From assembly GCF_900113175.1 (NCBI RefSeq), contig NZ_FOOK01000022.1, positions 1 to 57,300 of the forward strand: 57,300 bases of DNA, in the 5' to 3' direction. A program made the position numbers and the translations under genes. Within the stretch, counting starts at the first letter, position 1. Every line of letters begins with the position of its first letter. The notes beneath the pieces are model-generated. The model saw only the letters and a list, made by a program, of their open reading frames with translations, was not told where the DNA came from and did no database searches. The stretch comes from Planifilum fulgidum (GTDB lineage Bacteria > Bacillota > Bacilli > Thermoactinomycetales > DSM-44946). Positions 1-8,823 of this stretch are shown one piece after another.

Positions 1-13
1 AATTCAACAAAAA

Positions 14-43
14 AGGCTGTTGACCCTTCTTTGTCAACAGCCT
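14..43 (+). terminator. Hairpin at end of upstream operon
   Basis: An 11-bp perfect stem (14-24 pairing with 33-43) closes an 8-nt loop. It has no T-run of its own but lies directly before a second, T-tailed hairpin. It probably ends the operon to the left, which by synteny would carry radA/disA. Confidence 0.6.
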
Positions 44-44
44 C

Positions 45-70
45 AAACCCCGATCCTTCGGGGTTTTTTA
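45..70 (+). terminator. Intrinsic terminator of upstream operon
   Basis: The stem pairs 45-53 with 58-66 around a TCCT loop and runs into TTTTTT-A-TTTTTT. This is a textbook intrinsic terminator and isolates the carD transcription unit from whatever lies upstream. Confidence 0.85.
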
Positions 71-150
71 TTTTTTAAATTTGAGGAAACATTTTACCAT
101 CTTGCTTCGTTTACGTTAGTGCAGAGGTTGTATGCCGGGAGATGGGGGAT

Positions 151-174
151 GGGCCGCCGCCGGCGGCCCTTTTC
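151..174 (+). terminator. Candidate short GC-rich terminator
   Basis: GGGCCGCC (151-158) pairs with GGCGGCCC (162-169) around a 3-nt loop and is followed by TTTT. It comes third after the two terminators at 14-70. The T-run is short, so it could simply be a stable hairpin. Nothing coding lies between 71 and 330. Confidence 0.4.
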
Positions 175-224
175 CTCCGTAAGGGTGACAGGCATGTTTC
201 TCTGTTTTAAAGGAAGGAAATATA

Positions 225-253
225 TTGACGACAGTTTGGTTGTGTGATAACAT
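225..253 (+). promoter_or_regulatory. carD promoter P1
   Basis: TTGACG (225-230), a 17-nt spacer and TAACAT (248-253), with a TG one base upstream of the -10 (extended -10). It would start transcription near 260, so its transcript would run through P2. Confidence 0.5.
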
Positions 254-268
254 AATTTTTTTGATTTA

Positions 269-298
269 TTGACATACCCCCGCCTTTTGTGATATATT
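269..298 (+). promoter_or_regulatory. carD promoter P2
   Basis: A consensus TTGACA (269-274) is separated by 18 nt from TATATT (293-298). The predicted start near 305 leaves a short leader of about 26 nt and argues against an ATG at 310 as the carD start. Confidence 0.65.
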
Positions 299-330
299 GG
301 AAGCAGATTATGCCTCTGGGGGTGGGTTTT

Positions 331-825
331 TTGTTCAACATCGGCGACAAGGTGGTTTATCCCCTGCACGGGGCCGGCGTGATCGAATCGATCGAGGAAA
401 AAGAGATTCTGGGCGAGCGGCAGAAGTATTACATCATGAAAATGCCCATCGGGGACATGAAGGTCATGGTCCCGATGAAGAATGTCAAGTCGATCGGTCT
501 GCGCGAAGTGGTGGATGAGGAGACGGTGTCCCGGGTGCTGGAACGGCTGAAAAAACGGGACGGCGGCACCACCGCCAACTGGAACCGGCGCTACCGCGCC
601 AACATGGACAAGATGCGAAGCGGAGACATCTACCAAGTGGCCGATGTGGTCCGGTCCCTGATGCTGCGCGACCGGGAGAAGGGGTTATCCACCGGGGAAC
701 GCAAGATGTTGGACAATGCCCGCCAGATTCTGATCAGCGAATTGGTCTTGGCCAAGGGAATCGACGAAGAAGAGGCATCGCGGCTGTTGGATGAGCTGGT
801 TTGTTCGGAAGATCCCGCGGAGTGA
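331..825 (+). CDS. carD: CarD/CdnL-family RNA polymerase-binding regulator
   Basis: A 164-residue protein of the CarD_CdnL_TRCF family. The N-terminal RNAP-interacting domain opens with FNIGDKVVYPLHGAGVIE, typical of Bacillus YdeB/CdnL; a helical C-terminal domain follows. In other bacteria these proteins bind the beta subunit and stabilise open complexes at rRNA and other promoters. Start: TTG at 331 gives the family N-terminus MFNIGDK and has a G-rich site (317-323) about 7 nt upstream. The in-frame ATGs at 289 and 310 lie at or almost at the transcription start, so I rejected them. It is a single gene with two promoters, 81 nt before yacL. Confidence 0.9.
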   Translation: MFNIGDKVVYPLHGAGVIESIEEKEILGERQKYYIMKMPIGDMKVMVPMKNVKSIGLREVVDEETVSRVLERLKKRDGGTTANWNRRYRANMDKMRSGDIYQVADVVRSLMLRDREKGLSTGERKMLDNARQILISELVLAKGIDEEEASRLLDELVCSEDPAE

Positions 826-876
826 AAGATTTTTTGTGAACTGATATTTGTAGCGTTTACCATTTTTTCATTTGCC

Positions 877-882
877 TATAAT
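877..882 (+). promoter_or_regulatory. -10 element upstream of yacL
   Basis: A perfect TATAAT lies 24 nt before the yacL start. No good -35 is seen at 17 nt; TTTACC at 856-861 would need a 15-nt spacer. The element is therefore tentative. Confidence 0.4.
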
Positions 883-906
883 GAATACCAGAGGAGGTGA
901 AGCCCC

Positions 907-1992
907 GTGTTGAAGAGGTCGGTTCAGCTTGCCTTCGCATTGGTCGGAGCAACGCTGGGATACCATTTTGGCCCTGCGTTCTTCGAGCTGCTTCGCGAGT
1001 CACCCCTCAAGCTCGGTGAAGTGCCTGCACCACACTACATTGGAGCATTGTTGGGGGCGCTCCTCCTGTATGTGGCCACGATCTGGCTTTCGGGCAATGT
1101 CGTCAGGTGGATCCGGTGGAGCGAGGAACGGTTGGTGAAGATTCCCGCGGCGGACTTTCTGTTCGGCGCCTTGGGACTGATCCTCGGTTTAATCGTCGCT
1201 TTTCTCATTGAGTCTTCCCTTTCCCGTCTTCCCCTGCCAGGCCTTTCATCGGTCCTTCCCATTTTGGCCTCCGCGCTCTTGGGATATCTCGGGTTTCGGG
1301 TGGGGTACAAGAAGCGAGATGAGCTGATGTCGATTTTCACGATGGGTCGTCAAAACAAGGATAAAAAGAAAGAGACCCGGGATGTGGATCACAAGATCCT
1401 GGACACCAGCGTGATTATCGACGGCCGGATTGCCGACATCTGCCGGACGGGCTTTCTGGAGGGGACGCTGGTGATTCCCAGTTTTGTTCTGGAGGAACTG
1501 CAGCACATCGCCGATTCCTCCGACGTGCTGAAGCGAAACCGGGGACGCCGCGGGCTCGACATCCTGAACAAGATCCAGAAGGAATTGAAGATGGAGGTCC
1601 TCATCTACGAGGGGGACTTCGAGGAAGTCAACGAAGTGGACAGCAAGCTGGTCAAACTGGCCAAGGTGCTTTCGGGCAAAGTGGTCACCAACGACTTCAA
1701 CCTGAACAAGGTTTGTGAGCTGCAAGGGGTCAAGGTGCTCAACATCAACGACCTGGCCAACGCGGTGAAACCCGTCGTGCTTCCGGGCGAAGAGATCAAC
1801 GTGCAGGTGATCAAGGACGGGAAGGAGCATGGGCAGGGAGTGGCCTATCTGGATGACGGGACGATGATCGTCATCGAGGGCGGTCGCGAATTTATCGGCG
1901 AAAAGATTGACGTGTTGGTCACCAGTGTGTTACAAACATCTGCGGGGAGAATGATTTTTGCCAAGCCGAAATTGCTGGAGAAGGCCCTCTGA
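907..1992 (+). CDS. yacL: PIN/TRAM-domain integral membrane protein YacL
   Basis: A 361-residue protein. Residues 1-140 hold about four hydrophobic segments. A PIN nuclease-like domain begins near residue 155 ([13 protein letters not shown], with acidic residues D, E and D as in metal-dependent PIN domains). A C-terminal TRAM domain spans about 290-355. Family knowledge suggests RNA binding or cleavage at the membrane; the substrate is unknown. GTG at 907 is preceded by GGAGGTG at 893-899. Its place before ispD matches B. subtilis. Confidence 0.9.
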   Translation: MLKRSVQLAFALVGATLGYHFGPAFFELLRESPLKLGEVPAPHYIGALLGALLLYVATIWLSGNVVRWIRWSEERLVKIPAADFLFGALGLILGLIVAFLIESSLSRLPLPGLSSVLPILASALLGYLGFRVGYKKRDELMSIFTMGRQNKDKKKETRDVDHKILDTSVIIDGRIADICRTGFLEGTLVIPSFVLEELQHIADSSDVLKRNRGRRGLDILNKIQKELKMEVLIYEGDFEEVNEVDSKLVKLAKVLSGKVVTNDFNLNKVCELQGVKVLNINDLANAVKPVVLPGEEINVQVIKDGKEHGQGVAYLDDGTMIVIEGGREFIGEKIDVLVTSVLQTSAGRMIFAKPKLLEKAL

Positions 1993-2179
1993 GCCCCTTC
2001 GGGCTTTGCTGCCGGAATGAGGCGGCGGTCGGCCTTTGCGGGGCGGGGGCCTGCCGGCATTTTGCAATGCCCCCTGTGTGAAAAATTTCCGCATCGATTC
2101 AGGCAAGCGGATTCGCCCGCGTCGGGTGGCTCCTGGCGTTTGGGCGTTCTCTGCATTTTGTGAAAGGGGACAAGTCGTC

Positions 2180-2890
2180 GTGACCGTCGGTGTCATCATT
2201 CCGGCGGCGGGCCGGGGGAAGCGGATGGGGGCTCCCGTGAACAAGCCCTTTCTGCCCCTCGGCGGACAGCCGGTGCTTTTGCACACCCTTCGCGTTTTTG
2301 ACACCCACCCGCAGGTGGATGAAATCGTGGTCGTTTCCGCCGCCCGGGAGACGGAACGGGTGAAGGAACTTTTGCGGAATCAGGGTTTGTCCAAGGTGAC
2401 GCAGGTGATTCCCGGAGGGGCTGAGCGTCAGGAAAGCGTGTTCCGGGGACTGAAGGTCCTGTCCACGGAATGGGTGCTCGTCCACGACGCGGTTCGCCCC
2501 TTTGTCACCCACGAGCTGATCGATTCCCTGCTTCGGGCCGTCCGCCTCCACGAAGCGGCCGTCTTGGCCGTCCCCCTGAAGGACACGGTGAAGATGGTGG
2601 GGGAAGCGGGAGTGGTCGAGAAGACGCCGGACCGCAGACGACTGTGGGCGGTGCAAACCCCCCAGGCTTTTCGCCGCACCCTGCTGGAGGATGCCCACCG
2701 GCGCGCCGCGGAAGTCGGACTTGTGGGGACGGACGACGCGATGCTGGTGGAGGAACTGGGGGCGGAGGTCCGGGTGGTTCCGGGGGATTATGCCAACATC
2801 AAATTGACGACGCCGGAAGACCTGGCCATTGCCGAAGCGATCTTGACCATGAGGAGAAACAGCCATGATAAGAATCGGACAAGGTTTTGA
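2180..2890 (+). CDS. ispD: 2-C-methyl-D-erythritol 4-phosphate cytidylyltransferase
   Basis: Third enzyme of the MEP isoprenoid pathway: MEP + CTP to CDP-ME. The 236-residue protein (family about 230) opens with the nucleotide-binding loop [12 protein letters not shown]. It also carries VHDAVRPFV and [11 protein letters not shown], typical of IspD. GTG at 2180 is chosen because it gives [11 protein letters not shown] at the family start and has AAAGGGGA 9 nt upstream. Reading on to an earlier start at 2036 adds a non-conserved arginine-rich leader. The last 26 nt overlap ispF, so translation is probably coupled. Confidence 0.95.
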   Translation: MTVGVIIPAAGRGKRMGAPVNKPFLPLGGQPVLLHTLRVFDTHPQVDEIVVVSAARETERVKELLRNQGLSKVTQVIPGGAERQESVFRGLKVLSTEWVLVHDAVRPFVTHELIDSLLRAVRLHEAAVLAVPLKDTVKMVGEAGVVEKTPDRRRLWAVQTPQAFRRTLLEDAHRRAAEVGLVGTDDAMLVEELGAEVRVVPGDYANIKLTTPEDLAIAEAILTMRRNSHDKNRTRF

Positions 2891-3344
2891 CGTGCACCGA
2901 TTCCAGGAGGGGCGGCCCCTGATCCTGGGAGGCGTGCGGATTCCCCATTCCCGCGGGCTGATCGGCCATTCCGACGCGGACGTCTTGCTGCATGCGATCG
3001 CCGATGCGGTGCTGGGTGCTCTGGGCAAAGGGGATATCGGCACCTATTTTCCCGACACGGATCCCGCCTTCAAGGACGCGGACAGCGCCGAACTCCTGAA
3101 GGCGGTTTGGGAGATGGCCCGGAAGGAAGGGTACACGCTGGGCAACGCGGATGCCACCATCATCGCCCAGCGTCCCAAAATGCTTCCCCACATTCCGGCC
3201 ATGCGCGAACGGATCGCCGAGTTGTTGGAGGCGGACGTGGAACGGGTGAATGTCAAAGCGACCACCACGGAACGGTTGGGGTTCACCGGCCGGGAGGAGG
3301 GCATCGCTTCCCTGGCGGTCGTCTGTCTGGTGAAAGAGGGCTGA
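2865..3344 (+). CDS. ispF: 2-C-methyl-D-erythritol 2,4-cyclodiphosphate synthase
   Basis: Fifth enzyme of the MEP pathway: CDP-ME 2-phosphate to MEcPP with release of CMP. The 159-residue length is that of the family. The zinc site is visible as DVH at residues 8-10 and the histidine in [15 protein letters not shown]; the C-terminal [11 protein letters not shown] is the CDP-binding and trimer region. The start lies inside ispD. By synteny gltX would follow, but no coding sequence is found until cysE. Confidence 0.95.
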   Translation: MIRIGQGFDVHRFQEGRPLILGGVRIPHSRGLIGHSDADVLLHAIADAVLGALGKGDIGTYFPDTDPAFKDADSAELLKAVWEMARKEGYTLGNADATIIAQRPKMLPHIPAMRERIAELLEADVERVNVKATTTERLGFTGREEGIASLAVVCLVKEG

Positions 3345-3677
3345 AGCCTTCTCCTGCCCGGGGCATGCGCGCCTCGCCCCGCGTCGGCATCCCGGTTCCC
3401 ATACGTGTAAGGCATCGCCTAAGGGGTTTCCGCGAAAGAGGAGGGCTTCCCCTAAACGTTCGGCCGGTCAAGGATCGGACATCGCCCGCGAGGCCGCGCG
3501 GCCAGGCCCTGCCGCCGGGACGTCCCGGACCGGCCCGGCAGGGAGTCCCGTACGGATCGGCGGTGTCTTTCCCCGGAAGGATGCCGACACTTGCGATTGA
3601 TCGTCCCGTGCCCCCCACGGGCGGTGCGGGCGGGGTCTTTCTCCTTGAAAGTCGGCGCGGATGCAGGGGTTCGCCGG
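3345..3677. other. Non-coding gap where gltX is usually found
   Basis: 333 nt of very GC-rich sequence between ispF and the cysE promoter. All frames give arginine/proline/glycine-rich translations without recognisable motifs, and no GltX signature (HIGH or KMSKS-like) is present in any frame. Short inverted repeats occur, such as CCCGTG/CACGGG near 3606-3622, but none has a T-run. No function can be assigned. Confidence 0.6.
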
Positions 3678-3706
3678 TTGACAACGGGGACGGCTTGATG
3701 GAAAAT
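3678..3706 (+). promoter_or_regulatory. Promoter of the cysE-cysS operon
   Basis: A perfect TTGACA (3678-3683), 17-nt spacer and GAAAAT (3701-3706) as a weak -10. It lies just upstream of the T-box leader, which supports it despite the poor -10. Confidence 0.6.
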
Positions 3707-3714
3707 AAATTGAA

Positions 3715-4010
3715 AGATCGAAACGCATCCTATAGGCTGTCGGAATCCATCCGAACGAAAAAAGCGATGACCGGGAGAGTAGGTTGCGGACCGCAGCTGC
3801 AGAGAGGGGTGCCGCCGGCTGCAAGCACCCTGCTCGGGACGCATCCGAATGCACCCGCGAGTTGCCGCCCGAAACCGCCGGAACGGCGGGAGTAGGCGCG
3901 GACGGGCGCCGCCGTTACCGGCCTTGAGGGGAACTCCCGCCGGGGGGTTCAAGCAGAGTGGAACCGCGGACATCCCGTCTCTGCAGCGATTGCTGCAGAG
4001 ATTTTTTGTT
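3715..4010 (+). promoter_or_regulatory. T-box riboswitch, cysteine specific
   Basis: The leader carries the T-box landmarks in order. A GATGACC...GAGAGTAGG motif opens stem I (about 3766-3783). An AG-rich apical region follows. The specifier loop reads CGAA-TGC-ACC, with codon TGC (Cys) at 3850-3852. The conserved T-box core AGAGTGGAACCGCGG lies at 3955-3969. A terminator follows at 3978-4007. By family knowledge, uncharged tRNA-Cys stabilises the antiterminator and permits transcription of cysE-cysS and the genes behind them. Cysteine specificity fits both downstream genes, serine acetyltransferase and cysteinyl-tRNA synthetase. Confidence 0.93.
3978..4007 (+). terminator. T-box terminator hairpin
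   Basis: A 10-bp perfect stem (3978-3987 with 3992-4001), a GATT loop and a run of six T. It begins 8 nt after the T-box core and is the alternative fold to the antiterminator. Confidence 0.9.
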
Positions 4011-4092
4011 GGGCGGATGAAGGCCCTTAGCGCCGCGAGCCGTACTTGGCCGGGCATGGGGCCGGAACACGTCACCGGAGGGGGGAAGATGC

Positions 4093-4824
4093 ATGTCCTT
4101 TAGGCGGATCAGGGAAAAGTGGGAAGGGATTCGTGAAACCCTTCGTTCCGATATACAGGCGGTATTCGACCGGGATCCTGCGGCCCGCAGCGTCCTGGAG
4201 GTGGTGCTCACCTATTCCGGGCTGCACGCCATCTGGATGCACCGCCTCGCCCACTGGATGTACAAAAAGAAGTGGTTTCTCCTCGCCCGGATGCTTTCCC
4301 AGTTCAACCGGTTTCTCACCGGGATCGAGATTCACCCGGGAGCCAAAATCGGGAAGGGATTGTTCATCGATCACGGGATGGGCGTGGTGATCGGGGAAAC
4401 CTGCGAGATTGGAGACAATGTGACGATCTACCAGGGGGTCACCCTGGGGGGGACCGGCAAGGAAAAGGGGAAGCGGCATCCGACCATTGAGGACAATGTG
4501 TTGATCGCATCGGGCGCTAAGGTGCTGGGCTCGATGCGGATCGGCCGAAACTCCAAGATCGGCGCCGGTTCCGTGGTCCTGCGGGAGGTGCCTCCCAATT
4601 CGACGGTGGTGGGCGTTCCCGGACGCGTGGTGGTGCAGAACGGGGTGCGCGTTCCCAACGATCTGGATCACTGCAACCTTCCGGACCCCGTCAACGAGAT
4701 GCTCAGCAAGATGCAGGAGGAGATCACCCGCCTGCGGAAAGAAGTGGATTCGCTGAAGAAACAGATGGAAACAGTTCGGGAGGAACAAGAGGATGTCTAT
4801 TCAACTGTACAACACACTGACTAG
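4093..4824 (+). CDS. cysE: Serine O-acetyltransferase
   Basis: First step of cysteine synthesis: L-serine + acetyl-CoA to O-acetylserine. The 243-residue protein has an N-terminal helical domain and, from about residue 70, a left-handed beta-helix of hexapeptide repeats ([18 protein letters not shown]..., GAGSVV, VVGVPGR). The His/Asp region [10 protein letters not shown] and the loop [18 protein letters not shown] are typical of CysE. The last ~40 residues form a charged coiled coil ([19 protein letters not shown]). The ATG at 4093 has GGAGGGGGAAGA just upstream. It is first behind the Cys T-box and overlaps cysS by 32 nt. Confidence 0.95.
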   Translation: MSFRRIREKWEGIRETLRSDIQAVFDRDPAARSVLEVVLTYSGLHAIWMHRLAHWMYKKKWFLLARMLSQFNRFLTGIEIHPGAKIGKGLFIDHGMGVVIGETCEIGDNVTIYQGVTLGGTGKEKGKRHPTIEDNVLIASGAKVLGSMRIGRNSKIGAGSVVLREVPPNSTVVGVPGRVVVQNGVRVPNDLDHCNLPDPVNEMLSKMQEEITRLRKEVDSLKKQMETVREEQEDVYSTVQHTD

Positions 4825-6196
4825 AAAAAAAGAGCCCCTCAGGACGGTGGAGCCCGGCAAGGTGAAGATCTACGTGTGCGGTCCCACCGTGTACAACTAC
4901 ATTCACATCGGCAATGCCCGGGTGTTCGTCTTCTTTGACGTGGTCCGCCGCTATTTGAAATACCGGGGGTACGCGGTCACCTACGTGCAAAACCTTACCG
5001 ACGTGGACGACAAGCTGATCAAAGCCTCCAAGGAGACGGGGCGTCCCGTTCCGGAAATCGCCGAAACATACATCCGGGCTTTCTTCGAGGACATGGACAG
5101 CCTGGGAGTGGAGCGGGCGGATGTCCATCCCCGGGCGACGGAGCACATCCCGGAGATGATCGAGGCGATCCGCACGCTGATCGACAAGGGCTACGCCTAT
5201 GAACGGAACGGCGATGTCTATTTCCGGGCCATGGCCAAGGAGGGGTACGGAAAGCTTTCCCATCAGTCCCTGGAGGAGCTGAAGGCCGGGGCCCGTGTGG
5301 AGGTCAACGAGCAAAAGGAGAACCCCCTGGATTTTGCCCTCTGGAAACGGGCCAAACCCGGTGAAATCAGCTGGGAAAGCCCCTGGGGGCGGGGCCGGCC
5401 CGGTTGGCACATCGAGTGCTCCGTGATGTCCCGGAAGTATCTGGGGGACACCTTTGACATCCACGCGGGGGGAACCGACCTCACCTTCCCCCATCACGAA
5501 AACGAGATCGCCCAAAGCGAGGCGCTCACGGGGAAACCCTTCGCGCTTCAATGGATGCACAACGGTTATATCAATCTGGGGAACGAAAAGATGTCCAAGT
5601 CCCTGGGCAACATCGTTTTGGTGAAGGATCTGCGCAGGGAATTTTCTCCCCGGACGATCCGCCATTTCCTCCTCTCCGCCCACTATCGCAACCCGATCCA
5701 GTTCACCCGGGAAACGATGGAGCAGATGGAGCGGGGAATCGAGCGGATCGACACGGCCTGGACCAACCTTCGGCACCGGATGAAGGCATCCATGGAGGGG
5801 GCGGCGTCGCCGGAAACGACGAAGGCCCTCGATGAGCTGACCCGGGCGTTTGAGGGGGCGATGGATGACGACTTCAACACCGCCGGCGCCATCGGGGTCC
5901 TGTTCGACGCGGTCCGGTTGGCCAACGAGCTGGTCGGCCGGGACGTGGTTTCCCGCGGCACCCTTCAGGCGGTCGCCGATTGGTTGGAGCGCTACGGCGG
6001 GGAGATCCTCGGTCTGGTGGAGGCCAAGGCGGAAGAGGAGACCGACGAACAGGTGGAGGCATTGATCCGGAAGCGACAGGAGGCCCGGAGACGCCGGGAT
6101 TTCGCGGAGGCCGACGCGATTCGCGACCAGCTGGCGGCGATGGGGATCATCGTGGAAGACACACCGCAGGGGGTCCGTTGGCGGCGGAAATCCTGA
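4793..6196 (+). CDS. cysS: Cysteinyl-tRNA synthetase
   Basis: Class I aminoacyl-tRNA synthetase charging tRNA-Cys; 467 residues, as in Bacillus. The HIGH motif reads HIGN within [15 protein letters not shown], preceded by the zinc cysteine in VCGPTV. Further zinc ligands lie in WHIECSVMS and HHENE, and KMSKS sits in [11 protein letters not shown]. The C-terminal DALR/anticodon region is complete. The start lies inside cysE, 9-13 nt after GGGAGGAAC, so the two are translationally coupled and share control by charged tRNA-Cys. Confidence 0.97.
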   Translation: MSIQLYNTLTRKKEPLRTVEPGKVKIYVCGPTVYNYIHIGNARVFVFFDVVRRYLKYRGYAVTYVQNLTDVDDKLIKASKETGRPVPEIAETYIRAFFEDMDSLGVERADVHPRATEHIPEMIEAIRTLIDKGYAYERNGDVYFRAMAKEGYGKLSHQSLEELKAGARVEVNEQKENPLDFALWKRAKPGEISWESPWGRGRPGWHIECSVMSRKYLGDTFDIHAGGTDLTFPHHENEIAQSEALTGKPFALQWMHNGYINLGNEKMSKSLGNIVLVKDLRREFSPRTIRHFLLSAHYRNPIQFTRETMEQMERGIERIDTAWTNLRHRMKASMEGAASPETTKALDELTRAFEGAMDDDFNTAGAIGVLFDAVRLANELVGRDVVSRGTLQAVADWLERYGGEILGLVEAKAEEETDEQVEALIRKRQEARRRRDFAEADAIRDQLAAMGIIVEDTPQGVRWRRKS

Positions 6197-6246
6197 GCGG
6201 GGGAGAAGGAAGCGGTGAATCCGGGAAAAGCGAGGATTTGACGCCT

Positions 6247-6666
6247 ATGATCGGAATGACGGACGAAAAGCTCCCCAAAAGGCCCGAGGAGATGAATCCG
6301 CTGCTTCTGGCCTACATCGGGGATGCGGTGTATGAACTGTACGTGCGATACCATCTGCTCGCCCGGGGCATTCTCCGGCCGGACGAACTGCAGCGGAGCG
6401 CGACCGCCTACGTTTCGGCGGCGGCCCAGGCCGAGGCGGTCCGGCGGACGGAGGAAATGCTGACCGAAGAGGAGCGGGACATCCTTCGGCGGGGCAGAAA
6501 CGCGAGACCCGGAAGCATCCCCCGGCGGGCGGCGCCGGCCGACTACCGCGCCAGCACGGGTCTGGAGGCCTTGGTCGGCTATTGGTATCTGACGGGACAG
6601 TCCGAGCGGCTTCATCAGATGATGCATGCGATATTGCACCGGATGGAAGAGGGCGAAAGCGGATGA
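6247..6666 (+). CDS. mrnC: Mini-ribonuclease III (23S rRNA maturation)
   Basis: A 139-residue RNase III catalytic domain without the dsRNA-binding domain. The signature NPLLLAYIGDAVYELYVR is near the N-terminus, with catalytic acidic residues in GDAVYE and GLEALVGYWYL near the C-terminus. In B. subtilis it trims 23S rRNA ends. ATG 6247 is chosen with GAGGAT 9 nt upstream; ATG 6256 is an alternative. The stop overlaps the rlmB start (ATGA). Confidence 0.93.
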   Translation: MIGMTDEKLPKRPEEMNPLLLAYIGDAVYELYVRYHLLARGILRPDELQRSATAYVSAAAQAEAVRRTEEMLTEEERDILRRGRNARPGSIPRRAAPADYRASTGLEALVGYWYLTGQSERLHQMMHAILHRMEEGESG

Positions 6667-7412
6667 ACACGGAATGGATTGTGGGACGGCGCTCCGTTTT
6701 GGAGGCGATGAAGGCGGGGCGCGAACTGGAGAAGTTGCTGGTGGCCGAAGGGGCCGCCAAGGGCGGATTGGCCGACCTGATCAGGCAGGCGCGGCAGAAG
6801 GGGATTCCCGTCCAGCAGGTCCCCCGCAGCCGGTTGGACCGCCTGGCGGAGGGTGCCAATCACCAGGGGGTCGCGGCGGAAGCGGCCGCGTACAAATACG
6901 CCCGGCTGGAGGACCTTTTCCGCCGGGCCGAAGAGCGGGAAGAGGCGCCCTTTTTCATTCTTCTGGACGGAATCGAGGATCCCCACAATTTGGGCTCCAT
7001 TCTGCGGACGGCGGACGCGGCGGGGGCCCACGGGGTGATCATCCCGAAGCGCCGGGCCGCGGGCCTCACCCCCGCCGTCGGCAAAGCCTCGGCCGGCGCC
7101 GTGGAATACGTCCCGGTGGTTCGCGTGACCAATCTCCATCGGACGGCGGAGGAGCTGAAGGAGTCGGGATTGTGGATCATCGGCAGCGCTCCGGAGGCGG
7201 CTTCGGATTTCACCGAAGCGGACTACACCCTGCCCCTGGCGCTGGTCATCGGCAGCGAAGGGCGGGGCATGAGCCGGCTGATGAAGGAAACCTGCGATCT
7301 GCTGGTCCGCTTGCCCATGGCCGGGCGCGTCGCCTCCCTCAACGCTTCCGTGGCCGCCGCCCTTCTGATGTACGAGGTGCTGCGCCGCCGGAGGAGCCAG
7401 GGGGATCGCTGA
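6663..7412 (+). CDS. rlmB: 23S rRNA (guanosine-2'-O-)-methyltransferase, SpoU family
   Basis: A 249-residue SPOUT methyltransferase, the length of B. subtilis YacO/RlmB, predicted to methylate the 2'-O of G2251 (E. coli numbering). The N-terminal substrate-binding domain has WIVGRRSVLEAMKAGR. The knotted domain carries motif 1 (DPHNLGSILRTADAAG), motif 2 (LVIGSEGRGMSRL) and motif 3 (LNASVAAALLMYE). It starts inside the mrnC stop and shares one base with yacP. Confidence 0.95.
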   Translation: MNTEWIVGRRSVLEAMKAGRELEKLLVAEGAAKGGLADLIRQARQKGIPVQQVPRSRLDRLAEGANHQGVAAEAAAYKYARLEDLFRRAEEREEAPFFILLDGIEDPHNLGSILRTADAAGAHGVIIPKRRAAGLTPAVGKASAGAVEYVPVVRVTNLHRTAEELKESGLWIIGSAPEAASDFTEADYTLPLALVIGSEGRGMSRLMKETCDLLVRLPMAGRVASLNASVAAALLMYEVLRRRRSQGDR

Positions 7413-7915
7413 TGGAGGAATGGCTGATTGTTGACGGTTACAATGTCCTGGGGGCTTCCCCCGAGGCGGCTCAATCCGGCTCCCTGGAGGAGGCCCGGGA
7501 CCGGCTGATCCGGCGGCTTTCGGAGTATCAGGCGATATCGGGGAGGAAGGTGATCCTCGTTTTCGACGCCCACCGCATGCCGGGAGCGGGAACGAAACAG
7601 GAGCTGGAGCAGATCGAAGTCCACTACACCCGCCACCGGGAAACGGCCGACGAGCGGATCGAAAAGCTGGTGCGACAGCTTCGGCGGCCCGGTCGGCAAA
7701 TTTTTGTCGCCACGTCGGATTATTTGGAACAACGGATGGTGTTCGGGCAGGGGGCATACCGGATCTCTTCCCGGGAGCTTTTGAGGGAAATGGAAGCGGC
7801 CCGGGAAAATCTGAGGCGGGATGCGCTGCTCCGCCCAAAGCCGCGGAAAACGGGAATGGAGGGGCTGTCCGAGGAGGACAGACAGCGGCTGGAACGCTGG
7901 AGGAGGAAAAAATAG
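7412..7915 (+). CDS. yacP: NYN-domain ribonuclease-like protein YacP (Rae1 family)
   Basis: A 167-residue NYN/PIN-like domain protein. The N-terminus LIVDGYNVLGA and VILVFDAHRMPG contain the conserved aspartates of the fold; VATSDYLEQRMVFGQGAYRISSREL is the third conserved block. The B. subtilis orthologue Rae1 is a ribosome-associated mRNA endonuclease. The C-terminal 35 residues are basic. It is the last gene of the cysE operon; the ATG shares its A with the rlmB stop codon. Confidence 0.9.
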   Translation: MEEWLIVDGYNVLGASPEAAQSGSLEEARDRLIRRLSEYQAISGRKVILVFDAHRMPGAGTKQELEQIEVHYTRHRETADERIEKLVRQLRRPGRQIFVATSDYLEQRMVFGQGAYRISSRELLREMEAARENLRRDALLRPKPRKTGMEGLSEEDRQRLERWRRKK

Positions 7916-7923
7916 GCGGAAAT

Positions 7924-7953
7924 TTGACGTTTTTGTAGCGACTCAGATATAAT
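7924..7953 (+). promoter_or_regulatory. sigH promoter
   Basis: TTGACG (7924-7929), 18-nt spacer and a perfect TATAAT (7948-7953), a vegetative sigma-A type promoter starting 9 nt after the yacP stop. In B. subtilis sigH is likewise read from a sigma-A promoter that AbrB represses; no AbrB site can be called by eye. Confidence 0.75.
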
Positions 7954-7998
7954 GAAATTACTATGGGGCTTCGAGCAAACAGGGTCGGAGGGATGATG

Positions 7999-8658
7999 GT
8001 GAGCGTTGACCTTCAATCCAGCAAAATGATCCCGCACAACAACTACCGAACGATGACTGACGAAGAATTGGTGGACGGTGTACGGTTGGGGGATACCGGG
8101 GCGCTGGAGTATTTGATCAATAAGTACAAAAATTTTGTCAGGGCGAAGGCGCGTTCCTATTTTCTCATCGGCGCCGATCACGAGGACATTTTCCAGGAAG
8201 GCATGATCGGCCTGTACAAGGCGATTCGCGATTTCCGGGGGGACAAGCTGGCTTCCTTCAAGGCCTTCGCCGAATTGTGCGTCACGCGGCAAATCATCAC
8301 CGCGATCAAGACGGCGACGCGCCAGAAGCACATTCCGCTCAATTCATACGTTTCTCTGGACAAGCCCATTTACGATGAGGATTCGGAACGCACCCTGCAG
8401 GACGTCCTGACGGGCGGCAGTGCGACGGATCCTGAGGAATTGTACATCAACCGTGAGGAGCACGAGGACATCGAGGACAAAATGGCAAAGATCCTGAGCG
8501 AACTGGAACGAAAAGTGCTGATGCTTTACCTGGACGGCCGCTCTTATCAGGAAATCGCGGTCGACCTGAATCGACACGTCAAATCGATCGATAACGCTCT
8601 GCAGCGGGTCAAGCGGAAACTGGAGCGTTATCTGGAAATCCGCGAGGTCAGCTCTTAA
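7999..8658 (+). CDS. sigH: RNA polymerase sigma-H factor (Spo0H)
   Basis: Sigma-70 family factor for the transition to stationary phase and sporulation. 219 residues (B. subtilis 218). Region 2 reads KYKNFVRAKARSYFLIGADHEDIFQEGMIGLYKAIRDF; region 4 ends in RSYQEIAVDLNRHVKSIDNALQRVKRKLERYLEIRE, nearly identical to B. subtilis SigH. GTG 7999 is preferred because GGAGG at 7987-7991 is 7 nt upstream and the length then matches. ATG 7963, 7993 and 7996 are in-frame alternatives. Confidence 0.95.
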   Translation: MSVDLQSSKMIPHNNYRTMTDEELVDGVRLGDTGALEYLINKYKNFVRAKARSYFLIGADHEDIFQEGMIGLYKAIRDFRGDKLASFKAFAELCVTRQIITAIKTATRQKHIPLNSYVSLDKPIYDEDSERTLQDVLTGGSATDPEELYINREEHEDIEDKMAKILSELERKVLMLYLDGRSYQEIAVDLNRHVKSIDNALQRVKRKLERYLEIREVSS

Positions 8659-8773
8659 GCCGCGCGCCGTCCCGGTTCCCGTCGGATGTCCAGCTCGCGC
8701 GAAAGACGCGCGATCGGGCCACCTCGCCCTGTTTTGTTATAGACTCCTTCGACACGAGTCCGCAATTTCCTCC

Positions 8774-8801
8774 TTGTTTTACAAAAGAAAATGTAAAACA
8801 A
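8774..8801. repeat. AT-rich perfect inverted repeat (possible operator)
   Basis: TTGTTTTAC (8774-8782) and GTAAAACAA (8793-8801) are exact reverse complements around a 10-nt A-rich centre, inside a GC-rich intergenic region. No T-run follows. The left arm and the sequence after the right arm can also be read as TTGTTT, 17 nt, AACAAT, a weak promoter. A dimeric repressor operator overlapping a promoter is one reading. Confidence 0.6.
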
Positions 8802-8823
8802 TGAAGAGGTATTGATTTCCATC

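Noticed and set aside
1992-2008. Small hairpin AGCCC/GGGCT after yacL as a terminator
   Set aside because: A 5-bp stem followed by only three T; unlikely to terminate.
3107-3895. A 262-codon frame through the ispF end, the gap and the T-box
   Set aside because: Low-complexity translation; it runs through the promoter and structured T-box RNA.
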